A model generated the notes under the pieces. That model was not told the origin of the DNA. It did no database searches and saw only the letters and a program-made list of their open reading frames with translations. Below, piece by piece: positions 1 through 10,557 of a stretch of DNA of 64,000 nt (position 1 is its first letter; each line of letters begins with the position of its first letter). A program made the position numbers and the translations under genes. The DNA is from Oscheius onirici (lineage: Eukaryota; Nematoda; Chromadorea; Rhabditida; Rhabditidae). Location of the stretch: positions 7,068,001 through 7,132,000 of the forward strand of contig OW051473.1 of NCBI GenBank assembly GCA_932521025.1, read 5' to 3'.

Positions 1-17
1 TAGAATTGGAACAAAGT

Positions 18-3000
18 TCAACCTACGTCTCCGAGTCTTGTATGCAAGTTAAGCACAACATGTGGAGTATTAATGAAGAAAGCTGTGACGTTCTTTGAGA
101 GGCGACGTCCAACGGCAGCACCCTATAAAGCGTCGTTACAAAAGTAAGTGACAGAAGTATACCTGAGACACTGGCGCTGGCTGTTGTTGCTGCTGTGGCT
201 GCGACTGCTGCTGCATGATTATTGGCTCAACCTGCTGCAGGTAGGGCTTTCCGTCTCGGCTGGTCATTGGTTTCAAAAAGGTTGGTCCCTGTTGAACTCC
301 GTTGCCTCCCTTGGGTGGAGTAATGGCCAAAATGTTGCCTCCTAAAGCGGATGTCTGAAAAGTGACCGTGAAAACAAATGAGAGCGTATCATACATGAAT
401 AGGAATGCATTTCCCATCCGGGGTCAGTTGCATATACTGAATTTGATCTCCTTGAGTCACAAATGGAACAAGATTGATCGGAGGGGTTTCAGTTGATGGA
501 CCTAGATAAGAGTCATTATGAAATAAATATATTTTTTGATACCTGCCAACTTGATTGCCTGGAATCCAGACCGTGCTCTTGAAACTGGAGTCGGATAGGC
601 GAGAGCCGAAGGTCGAAGTCCAGAAACCCCAGTCAATGTAGCTCCTGGTGGTAAAGCTCGGGCCACAGCAAGAGCATTCGCTTGACTCAATCCATTGACC
701 AGTGGTCGAGGCTGTAGGGCTGGCCGTTTTGATGTCTGGCTCTTCGATACTGAACGACCCAAGACCTGTGTCAAGAGGCCTTCTTTTCCTTCCAAGTTCA
801 AAAGCGGATTCGTATTGACGATTGGCTGGTTTGGCGGCGGAGTGAAATACTTGTCCAGCCTCGGGTTCGGTTCATTGAGGCCGACTGGGTTCAAGCCCAT
901 TGGAGGAGGTCGACCCATTGGAACAAGAACTGGAGGTCCATCAGGAGATCCTGGTGCTGGCTGTGCTGATCCACTGGGTACTCCATTTGTGGGCTCAGCA
1001 GATTTTGGTGTTTTCTTCGGACTAGGAACAACTACGACTTGTGCATTGTTCGCAACTGATGTCTGTCCATTTGTCAGAGATACCAACGGCGATATGATGG
1101 GTGCAGCTGATGTAGAAGGCAGTACTGGTACAACATTTGTCGGTCTTATAGCTCCATGATTCATTGCAGCTGGAACCAGCGTTAGAGACGATGTAGACGG
1201 TGGCAATGGTACAACATTCATCGGTCGGACGCTTCCATTATTCAGCGGAGTTGTAACAAACGTCAATCCAGGAGTAGACTGCAGCGTTGGTACACTATTC
1301 GTTTGAACTCCATTATTCATCGCAGTTGAGGTAAAAGTAAATCCAGAAGTAGAGGGCACTATTGGAACAGCACTTGATGATGCTCTTCCTCCGCTGTTTA
1401 GTGGAGATACAAACGTCAGACCCGATGTAGACTGAACAGAATTCGCTCCCACTAGATTTCCGCTGTTTAGCGGCGTCGAAACAAAACTGTGGGCAGCAGG
1501 GCTCGTTGTATTGATGTCGTGTCGATATCCATGACGAGGAATGCGTGGTTTGTACTGATAAGGCATATTCTGGAAGAACGATCATAAACGAAATGTATCA
1601 GCTCTTACATTTTTGCCAGCAGTCGGCTTTTCCGGTGATTGGACAATGCTGACTGCCACCTGAAGTTGATTGACCTGAGCCGCATCCATCACTTCAGGAT
1701 TGATCTTGATTCCCATTTTCATCGTTTTGATGGCAAGCTCACGAACTGTTGGGGTGCGATTCTACGAGAAAAAATTGATAAACGTATGTGGTTTGCTTAC
1801 CTGGTACAGCAGGAAATCGGTGGGAAAGACTGGCTCTAGGTTGCAAGGCATTGGTGGAGGCGGTAACGGTTTCTCGGGCGATTTGATTTTCTCAGGCGAC
1901 TTGACCGGAGTCTTCTTCTTTGGTGAAATTACTGGCTGTTGAGCCTTAACTTTGTTACATTGACAAAATTGCTGTATTCTCACGTCAGTGCATCGAATAA
2001 CATTAACATTTCTTCCATTGTTATGCCATTGAACCGGATGAAAGTTTATACTGAACTGAAAATATGATTTGATTCTCAACATTATTCAAACATACTCGTT
2101 TTTGGACGTCTTCCAGCTTCATATTCTTCAGCAGAGCTATTTTTCGGAATACGAACTTTTGAATGTGACCAACTTAAAGTATCTGTTAAGTTTTACAAAG
2201 CTCAAAAACAAACTGGTAGATTTGTTGGGTGCGCCTAGATAACAGCGACTGAGTTCTTTGAACGTCACGGCACTTTTACTCGAAGACTCTCGAACCAGTT
2301 GCAGAGGCTCTCCCCAGCTTCTCTTCCATTTTTTGACCATTTTCTGACAGCGTAGCTCTTTCGGTCTCCTTACTTTTGATTTGACTCCATTCAATACATT
2401 ACCGTCCTCGTCATACAATCGTCGCTATAACAATATTTTCAGAAATGACTAAGCACTCATACTCACCCAATCTTTCTTCGGCTGTCTGTAGTTGGCAGGA
2501 TAGTCAAATCTGTACTTGCAGAATTTTGGAGGAGGCTCATCGTCGTCGGACGAACTTTCAAACTCGGACACGTCAAAGCACTCTTCCAGCCCAGTGGTCA
2601 CAAATTTGTGAAAGGAAATTTTCTTCTCTCGCTTTGACAGAAACGGATCATTCCAAAATGTCTTTCTTGCCTGAATACGGAAATTAAAATAACTTAGTGA
2701 ATATACCTACTTTGCGAAGCATTTTGATGTCGCGGAGCTTGGAAGGAGTCAGACCGTAAGGATGAGGAGGGGGCTCGTTTTTTGGCCATTCAATGTCCTT
2801 GTTGAACTGAAAAACAACAATGAATCACATGTCATTCCTGCTTACCCAAAACGTTTTGTAAGCCATGTTTTGCAAAGGCTTCCGAAGGTTCATTGGATTC
2901 CATCTTGGCGGAATCTGGAAATATTTGAAGTCCATTTCGAAAAACGATCTTACAAATGTTCGAAACCGATCTTGTCCCGACTGGCTCAACATCCACTCTT

Positions 3001-4286
3001 CAACCGGATAAACTCCTCCCTTTATGCCGTCCCTTGCGCATTCTAACAACAGATTTCGTTGATTCGGAGGAAGCATATCACCGACTGTGTCGAACAGTTG
3101 GTGCTCTTGCATCACTGAAAGCGGAAATCATAAACGGGAAACTGTAGCGGCCGTTGTTTTGATTACTTGAAATAATTTGAGTGTGCTTGCGAAAGAAGCA
3201 GTATGCCCTCTTTTTTTCCTTCGAAATAAACAAAATGGTGATTAACAACAAAAAATTGTATTCCATAACTCACTCTGTTTGTTTCTTTTAACAAAACTCT
3301 TAAAAACAAACGGAAAATAACTAACGTTTGTATGGAGGACAGGCATGTTTTGGAATGCGCTTTCGAAGCAACTCCCTTCTCTTTTTTGCTTCCTCGGGTT
3401 CATTTTTGTCCATGGCATCGCGCTCAGCTTTGATTCTTTCTAGTTCCTTCCTCAAGAACTCTCCAAACTCGTGTCGCTGATCGCCCATCGTCTTTGCAGG
3501 AGTTGGTGTTTCTTGTCCAGAGGATGACTCATAGTCAGCTTCGCTATCCTCATCGTCTATTTCTTCATCACTGTCAGAGTCTGTCAGCTCTTCCCGTTCT
3601 TTCTCTGGCTCCAAGCAGACATAATTCACTTTGTCCTTCCTGAATCGCATCTGAAAGTTGTTCCGTGCGAAAAAAAAATATAAAAAATCTTACTCTTTCA
3701 ATGATTCTGTCGTATGTGGGATCAGGTTTAGCGGGTCCCAACGCTTTGTCTCCACAACGAGGACAGAAACCGTACTTTTCAAGTCTTGGAATGATGCAGT
3801 CTTTGCAAAACCGATGATTAGCGTAGCATGACTGAATTTTTATTGAGGTTGCTTTGAAAAGTTGACTCACCACTGCGTGTGCCTCATTACAAACCCGTTG
3901 GCACAAAATACAGATGAGATCAAGCAGGAGATGTCGAGAGTGGGCAACATATTTCCTCGGATTCAGTCGCCTCAGATTTTCCGGAAGATAAAATTCCGAT
4001 TCGTATAGGTAGTATTTGTTTGGAACAGGGGGCTCTTCCGGGGCAGGTTCAAGCTCTACATCCTCGTTTTCCATGTAATAGTCTTCTCGTTCCAGAATAG
4101 GAGGAGTGTTAGGATATCCATCATCCTGGAAACACTGAGTTAGAAAAATAAATTCGAGGGAAGTAAACAATTGAGAAATAAACTCACTTCTTCATCAATG
4201 AGAAGATTTGGGGGTCCATCGTCATCATTGTCAATTTCCTCTTTTACGGTTGCCGAGGTTGAGGGAGTTTCCTCGGACGGCTCCAT
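18..4286 (-). CDS. spat-3: RING1/RNF2-like E3 (SPAT-3-like), spliced, with long disordered tail
   Basis: The start codon is at 4286 (MEPSEETP). A C3HC4-type RING lies at about residues 104-143: ICILC, then CYANHRFCKDC, then CPRC, followed by PDPTYDRIIERM. This matches the RING1/RNF2 order, in which the RING is followed by a PDPNFDALI-type segment. In that family the RING ubiquitylates H2A within PRC1. An acidic DSDSDEE stretch and a K/E-rich helix follow. Reading straight on, the protein stops at 3321. A GTTAGT donor at 3325 joined to the TTTCAG acceptor at 3115 removes that stop in frame (C+TG = Leu). It continues through about ten more exons: basic and acidic linkers, an SPEK-rich block, an S/T/P/N-rich repeat region (570-1560), a QQQSQPQQQQQ stretch and a final exon ending at 18. 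No RAWUL domain was recognised. The part below 3115 could instead be a separate downstream gene. Assignment to spat-3 rests on the RING alone. Confidence 0.8.
570..1500 (-). repeat. Degenerate ~27-aa repeats in the tail of the RING gene
   Basis: Translated on the minus strand, this exon carries about five related blocks. They have the pattern STxxLTFVxxxLNxG followed by a V/P-rich spacer, for example STSGLTFVSPLNSGG, STPGLTFVTTPLNNG and STSSLTLVPAAMNHG. At DNA level these are diverged tandem copies of about 80-110 bp. The composition (S, T, P, N, V, no charge) indicates an intrinsically disordered segment. Confidence 0.7.
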
Positions 4287-6069
4287 TACCCTGTAAAAAA
4301 CTTGTTTATAAAAGAATGAAAAGGAGAAAATTCAAAATTTGAATAAAATGAGTGGCTTTAAGAGAGTTTAAAGGACTGTCTCTCTGAGAGGTACAAAATT
4401 AGCAAGGGCACTTATTCAGAATCTTCCAGCACGAGAAAAACGAATGAAATCGCTCTTAAGCAAAAATATTTACAAGAGTCTGTTTTGACGCCAGTGCTTA
4501 TTTGCCTCAACGCGCTGAGGTAGTGGTCAGTTATAGTCGGCAGGGACCGCGGCGGGACCCGCTCTCACCACACTTTTTTATACTGTGAGTCAAAAGCAAA
4601 CAAGGGGAAATCGATGGCAATTAGACATGTTTTACGCTGCATTTGCTCACCACGTAACGCAGAATAATTTAAGCAATGAATAATTTAAATAAGCAAAATA
4701 AGCAAAAAAATGGTAACTATAGTAGCCATGAGAGTACGAAAAGTCAGGGAAAGTAACTCTCCTAGCAACGAGCACTAGTTTGGAATATTATCTGCCTACT
4801 TTTGGCTGTAATAAAAGGTTCTAGAAGAGGTCTCAAGATGAACCACAAAGCTCTTCTCAGGAATATTAAGCAACGCCCAGAGCATTCTCACTGAAAATGT
4901 ACTGCGAGATAGTATAGATTTCAGAAGATCACAGGTTTGACAAGCTGTTGAAAGCTATTGAGGCTAAAAGAAACTTTTCAATGGGAAAACGTGTCTGTGA
5001 ATTCACTCGTGAGAAGCAGAGCTCTGAAACACTCTTATGCTACGAACAGACTTGAAAAGGATCACTAAAAATATGTTTGAATTACAAAACAGAATATCAG
5101 TGTTTTGAAAGTTAACCCTTTCAATATCCAGGGGAAAATGTTGTTGTAGGCGAATAGAGTCGAAAAAGACACCCCTATTTATTTTGACGATAGTTGGTCT
5201 AGAATACAGACAAGCGATAATGAAATCAGAAGAGTACGGAATAGGAGTATTCATGACATTCAGGTTGCTATTACAAAGCAATAGAAATTGCCATTATGAG
5301 TATCCATTCAAGCTGTGGAGACCGAGGGGCGAGAGAAACTATATTTCCGAGTTTGAGGGTTAAACTTCCCTAGACTGAAAATGTTTGCAGCATCTAAAAT
5401 ATTAAAGTGCAATGATGTCTGTGGCTGACTCTGTGACTTTGTTTGTCTGCTTGTTTGTCCGAGGCCACGAAATTTTGGTGTATTGTTAAGAGTCGCCGTC
5501 TTCACCTTCGCGAAGGCGGCTGGTAATTGTTGGAACAGCCACTACCCTGAGACTCCAATTTATGAAGCGGGGGGACGGAAATGAGAAGAATCGCAACTTT
5601 AAAGTTATTTCCAGCGTCTAATGAACACAGTCGATATTAAAGTATCTTTATTGCGACAATAAACATTTTCAAAATTAACATATTGCACTGGGTGTGATGT
5701 GTGGTGAACAAAAATACTATGGCTGTTGTGAGCAAACGTTAGCAGAGAGGTCGGACTGTTTTCAGAGAGCCGTCGGATTCTACCATGCCGATGTCGTCGA
5801 CTGCACAAGCTCCTTGGTTTGTCCTGGTATTTTCACAAAGGAAAATGACCTATGTTTCAAGATTAATAAATGATGTATGTAGGAAAATTACTCTATCTGT
5901 TCCTTTAGGACATTTGAAGCTGGCAGTCTTCCATGTTCTGTCAGAAACTGACACAAATTTGTCAGAACTGAAGGGGCAGTTCTCAATCGTGCCGCAGCAA
6001 CCTGCAATTGAGTGTTGTGGCACAGCGTAATAGCCGTGAGATTAGTTGTGGCCGTGCCGTCGTGTTCAT
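4287..6069. other. Intergenic, gene-poor
   Basis: This lies between the divergent 5' end of the RING gene and the tRNA. The part nearest 4287 should hold the RING-gene promoter, with a GC-rich patch around 4530-4570. I see no coding exon with splice signals. The only structured item is a tRNA-related dispersed repeat at 5404-5506. Confidence 0.5.
5404..5506 (+). repeat. tRNA-related dispersed repeat, copy 1 (truncated)
   Basis: About 103 bp are shared with the reverse complement of 32730-32836. The shared parts are AAAGYGCAATGATGTCTGT at the start, then a GTTTGT-rich run, then GAAATTTTGGTGTATTGTTA and GAGTCGCCGTCTTCACC. The second half resembles the D-arm and anticodon arm of a tRNA. Homology stops sharply after CTTCACC, so this copy lacks the T-arm/B box that the other copy keeps. 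Confidence 0.6.
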
Positions 6070-6142
6070 GGCCGTGTGGCGCAATGGATAACGCGTCTGC
6101 CTACGGAGCAGAAGATTGTAGGTTCGAATCCTGCCATGGTCG
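6070..6142 (+). tRNA. tRNA-Arg(ACG)
   Basis: This is a 73-nt cloverleaf. The acceptor GGCCGTG pairs with CATGGTC, allowing two G-U pairs. The D-arm is GCGCAATGGATAACGC. The anticodon stem is TCTGC/GCAGA with loop CTACGGA, giving anticodon ACG. The T-arm is GTAGG-TTCGAAT-CCTGC, and the discriminator is G. Internal A and B boxes are intact and there is no intron. A T5 run for Pol III termination follows at 6149-6153. Confidence 0.95.
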
Positions 6143-6160
6143 AAAGCATTTTTGCTTTCG
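6141..6160 (+). terminator. Hairpin with T5 at the tRNA 3' end
   Basis: A perfect 8-bp inverted repeat (CGAAAGCA ... TGCTTTCG) with a TTTT loop starts on the last two bases of the tRNA. The T5 run is the expected Pol III terminator. The stem may help termination or 3' trailer processing, which is inference. Confidence 0.5.
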
Positions 6161-6308
6161 GGTTACACGGTGAAAGTAACTTTACTCCCGCTCCCTTTAA
6201 TTATTGGACGTTTTGAACAAATCTTATTTTTCAAGCTTAGGATTTCGTTTTCCAGTTTTGTGATGTTCAGAAAAGCTGTAACCTTTAATATGTTCAACAC
6301 CTTTGCTA

Positions 6309-6450
6309 ACCATCGCAAAGCTTGAAAATGCTTTGATCACAGTGAAAGCTTGCTCTAAATCCGCAAACTGCTGATTTTTGGCTTGAATGGCAAAAAAAGG
6401 CAAAATCGGTTTTTCATGGTGACTAAAGAGTTTTAAAGCTTTGCGATGGT
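6309..6450. mobile_element. Small palindromic element (MITE-like)
   Basis: The 142-bp segment begins ACCATCGCAAAGCTTGAAAA and ends with the near-perfect inverse (TTTTAAAGCTTTGCGATGGT). The inverted similarity continues inward with mismatches for roughly 45 bp per arm, so most of the element would fold into one long hairpin. It holds no ORF. It lies 40 bp beyond the stop codon of the MAM-domain gene, likely in or next to its 3' UTR. I could not assign a family and see no clear target-site duplication. Confidence 0.55.
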
Positions 6451-6489
6451 CTGCAAAGCTGTCAAGAACTACAACTTAGCTGAATATCT

Positions 6490-9400
6490 TTAAGCTGGAA
6501 CGTGCATTCGTGCGCTTGAAAAAGTAGATCTGTTCAAATAGCAACAAAATATAGGGGATGTGGACCAAAATAGATGGTCACAGATATTTTTTTCGGTTTT
6601 GCGGCATTCTACAAACATAAAGTTTCCATATATATCAACAAATTGGTAAAAGGAGGAACGTGGATGCGGACTTCTACTACAACTTTTGTGGTATGACTTA
6701 CCCTTGAGCTGAACTCCATGGGTTCCTTCGTAGTATCGGAATCGCATACGGGTCTTTTCTGTGAAAGCTTCAGTGATAGCTTCCAGTCCAGCCTTTTCAC
6801 GAGGATACAAGAAAGTGGCAGCGTAGAAATCTCCTTCTAAATTTTTCGCTATGAAAGTGATTCGCTTTTAACCAACCGCTGCTTTCCTTGACTCCAGTTA
6901 CTCTGTTCTTGAACTGTCCTTCAGTGACCTCGAACTTGGTCGTGATACCGCGGATGGACTGCTCTTGGTAGGCATCCTTGTAGCTGCAAGTGTTTCCGTT
7001 TTCAAAGTCGCATTTAGTTGACTGGCAGATGGTCTCGCTGAACTTCTTGGTCTTGGCTCCCTTGACGACAGGTCCAGTCTTCTTTCCACTTAAAACGACT
7101 TTTGCTTGAAAACAAAGAGTGACCTACGTCTTGATACTTTGGATCAGAGTCTCTTCATTGGGAATCTGAGCCTGGTTGACTCCAATGCCAGATCCGGAAC
7201 CAGCCTCAGCTGATCCCTTCTTTCCAAAAGCGGTAGCACCACCCTTTAACAGTTTTTGTGTACATTCCATAAATGCAACTTACTCGGAAGCCGGACTCTC
7301 CAAATCGGTCCTTTCCACTGACGAGCTTAACCTCGCTGTCGGGTCCTTCTTGCCCTCCAAAGCCAGTTCCAGATTCAGATTCTTCTACTTCCTCGGATCC
7401 AGTCGCGGCTCCAGATTTACCTCTAAATCCGTGTCCACGACCATGTCCAGTAGCTCCAGTTTCTTCTTCTCCGGTTGCTCCAAACTCATCTCCTCCTCCG
7501 AAACCGTGTCCACCACCGCGACTTTCTCCTCCATTTCCTTCTACAGACTTTCCGAAACCTTCAGCCTCTGATGCCTTATCGGGGAGAGTAGCCTCCTGGT
7601 GATTAGAGCTCTCAATGACCTGTTTGTGAGAAGCAGAGTTGGCAGTTTCACGCTGGAGCTCATCCTCGTCCTGATACTAAATATTACAAATTACAAGGAG
7701 AAAACCATACCTGGCTCTGGCATTCAGGTCCAGCATTGTCGTAGGAAACCTCGATGTCGTCAAGAATGGCGATATCTCCCTGCTCGCTTGTGAAATCGGA
7801 GGCAACGAAGATTATCTAAAGGTTTCTTTAAACAAAATAGGAATGTAATTACATCAACAAGAGAAGTCTTGGGAAGTACTACTTCAGTAGTGGTCAGTCC
7901 CTTTCCAGGTGGGAGCTCTTGGCAATGGAGAAGAGGATTGTGCTCAACATTGTTGGGGAAAGAGTCACGGAGACAAACTTGGAGAAGAACTTGATTTGAT
8001 TGCCAGTGCCTGTAACCCTGTTAAACACTGCATTTTGGTTTCTCACTTGGCTCTGACAGTAATGGGACTGGATGAGCAGCCAATTGAGCAAGAAGTGAAT
8101 TGAGCCTCATCAGAAGGAGCAGCTCCTCGAGCATAGGCCACCAAATAGCTTCCTTCTGAAAAATCAGCGTTAAGTCTCTTTTATTACACTTGGCACACCG
8201 CTCTAAACGCTTAACCTACATTGGTCAAAAAGGCGCAAAACAAGGCTTGGAAATAGAAGGTCGAGAACCCGATTAGTGGCTCGATCACAAAACATTCATC
8301 ATTACTTTCACTCGCAGGAGAAAGGCCCGTCATCTCCTACTCTAATGGCCATTTTGAACAGCTATTCAATCTGAACCGCGCCTAAAAGGTAGCGGAACCG
8401 GTGCCACTTAGTTCGAGACAGTCAGAGAGTTCCCCAGAGGTGGATCCCGTCATCCGTGGATCAAGTGCACGGCGCCAGGGTGAGACAAGTCCGGTTCGAT
8501 ACCGGTATTAGCGACAAGAGATGACATGTAAGCTCTTGTTTTATGGTCGTCTCTATCTCCGCCGCGCCCTCACGATCATTTTCGCAGATAACCGTAAATA
8601 TTAAACCTATCCGCAAAGTTTAAGACCGCCCGTTCATAAATTTAACCAGAATTGCACTTTTGTCAAATCAGCGCAGCGGGATTAATACGGCCCGAAACTA
8701 GGTTGAAAGTGAGTAAAAGTTCGACCAGAAAAGTGATAGCCGTGACACGATCGGATTACAAAATGCGCTGACGCATAAAAGATGCTATTGGGGCCGAGAT
8801 GGAAAGAGATCCTGTTGTTCATTTTAGCAACAACGAAAAAACTCGTCGGAGTCGTATATGTGCGCCCGCGTCCAGAAAGTGAAACCAAAGAAGAAGGTAA
8901 GTAGCCAAAAAGTCAATAAGAGAAAACTCACGCATTGCTGGAACATCTCTGAAGAGCGTGTTGTTGGGCGCTCCGGTTGCAATTTGCCAGTCAAGCTGAT
9001 CTTCAGGAGATGGCACGTTGGCCCAGCAACATGGCTTGCCGTCAAAGTTACAAATCAAAGCAGGGCCTGAAAACATCCGTTAGCAACCCCTGTATCCGAT
9101 AAATATCCCGGATAGCATATTCACTCTGTGTTAATGTATGTCAACAGACTTTTTGTGCATAGATTCCCCTGAGGACGAACGCTTTAGTGCGCAGCGGCGA
9201 TCTTCTGTTCACAAAATGGGGTTATGTGATCGCTCTGATAGCTCATCTGATGAGGAAATACACAAAGACTCCCCGTTGTTTTTTTGAACATTTTAACTGA
9301 CCTGAGTTAACGGGTCCTCCGGCCTCCTTGTTGTATCCGTCGGCCGTGAAGGGTTCGAGGGCTACTTGACTGCCGAAGAGCGCTGAAAACATTTTTTTTA

Positions 9401-10557
9401 GAGGACCAGATTTCGTTTTAATTTCTGACTTTCTTCAGTGTCATTTTAGTACTTTAACTTGTCACGCTAACATTCACCGACACAAACGCCGCGAGCCAAT
9501 TAGACGTTCCGCCGACGGTCTGACGGATTTCTCGTCCGCTTTTTGTTAAGACTTCGCAGGTTTTGGAGAGGAGGAAAATCGATCTATCTGTCATGAACTG
9601 TCGAAATACTCGGTAATCCATCACATTTTGTAGTTTTCTACGGGATTGAAGAATGAAGCCGGATACGGGGATAGAAAAAAAGTGACTGGATTTTCGGGAC
9701 AGCTGATTCAGGACAATGATGGGATGACGAAAGGATTTGGGAATGCGGAGATGTTCTTATCGGTCACTGATCTCCAGCGCAAAACCCGCAATCACGTTTT
9801 CAGGTAGGGATATCGAAAAGATTTTTGGGTGGTCACCATGTTGAAATAAGAAAAACTCACAATCGGCAGCACTTCCCTCCGGCCTGATGACTCCAGTAGC
9901 TGATTTACCAGCGGCCGCTACACGAGCAGCAGAAACTACTGGCTGACCGGCTGCCTAAAATATATATAAAAATCAGCTAACAGACAAAAATCACTTGTGC
10001 GGGAGCTCCAACCGGAGCCTGGAACTGAGCAGTGGGAGCACCATACTGATATTGTGCTTGCCTTGTAGGGAAACACCCTAGTGTCCCTGGAAAGAATGAA
10101 AATTAAGAAAGATTAGCAGGTTCGGATGTGCCTAATAGTTGCGTACGGTCTATGGTTTTCAATGGTTACGTGTCTTCAGCGGATTGCCGGATGGGCATAA
10201 TCCTTAAAATCGAGGACAAGGGCTAAATTATGCAATGCAGTCTCCACAAATGTGTTTCAATTCAACTGGAAACAAATCTTGAAATCAGAAACTTTATACG
10301 TGTATTGCTTTTTTTCGATTATTTTCTCTCTCGATAAAAACGTACTCGACAAGTTGTAGCAATATTAAAAATGAAAGCTAGAAAAACTATATATCAAAAA
10401 TTACAATTTTGCTTGAAGTTTGGAGGAAAAACTACAAGGAAAATTGAAATGAAGCGCTTTCTGGTAAAAGGTTCAATGAGCAGTAGGTTGAGACAAATAG
10501 ACATAGTTAGCCAAACTCACCTTGAAGGAGAAAAGCTATTAGCACGAGTTGCTTCAT
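6490..10557 (-). CDS. Secreted protein with two MAM domains
   Basis: The start at 10557 gives a short signal peptide (MKQLVLIAFLLQ). Small exons rich in Q/A/P/G follow. The first MAM domain begins ICNFDGKPCCWANV...LDWQIATG in the exon near 8900-9060. It continues through YLVAYARG, CSIGCSSSP and RAKHWQSNQVLLQVCLRDSF, and ends DIAILDDIEVSYD near 7760. A G/E/S-rich linker spans 7570-7260. The second MAM domain starts CDFENGNTCSYKDAYQ near 7040 and runs to KECRKTEKNIC near 6580, with the stop at 6490. MAM domains are extracellular adhesion or oligomerisation modules held by disulphides. No transmembrane segment or catalytic domain is visible, so a secreted matrix or cuticle role is likely but unproven. 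One intron (8010-8046) is only 37 bp. The large intron 8160-8890 carries a tRNA-like fragment. Confidence 0.8.
8445..8512 (+). repeat. Possible tRNA-derived fragment in a MAM-gene intron
   Basis: The B-box-like GGTTCGATACC sits about 35 bp after an A-box-like TGGATCAAGTGC. The T-stem (CCGG/CCGG) is recognisable, but I cannot build a matching acceptor stem. It is best read as a decayed tRNA pseudogene or SINE head inside an intron. Confidence 0.3.

Noticed and set aside
7176-7602. Plus-strand Ser/Pro-rich ORFs of 131 and 109 codons
   Set aside because: They are antisense shadows of the Gly/Glu-rich linker exon of the MAM gene.
7900-8100. Apparent stop and frameshift in the MAM gene (pseudogene reading)
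   Set aside because: A 37-bp intron with GT...AG ends restores the conserved MAM sequence, so no frameshift is needed.
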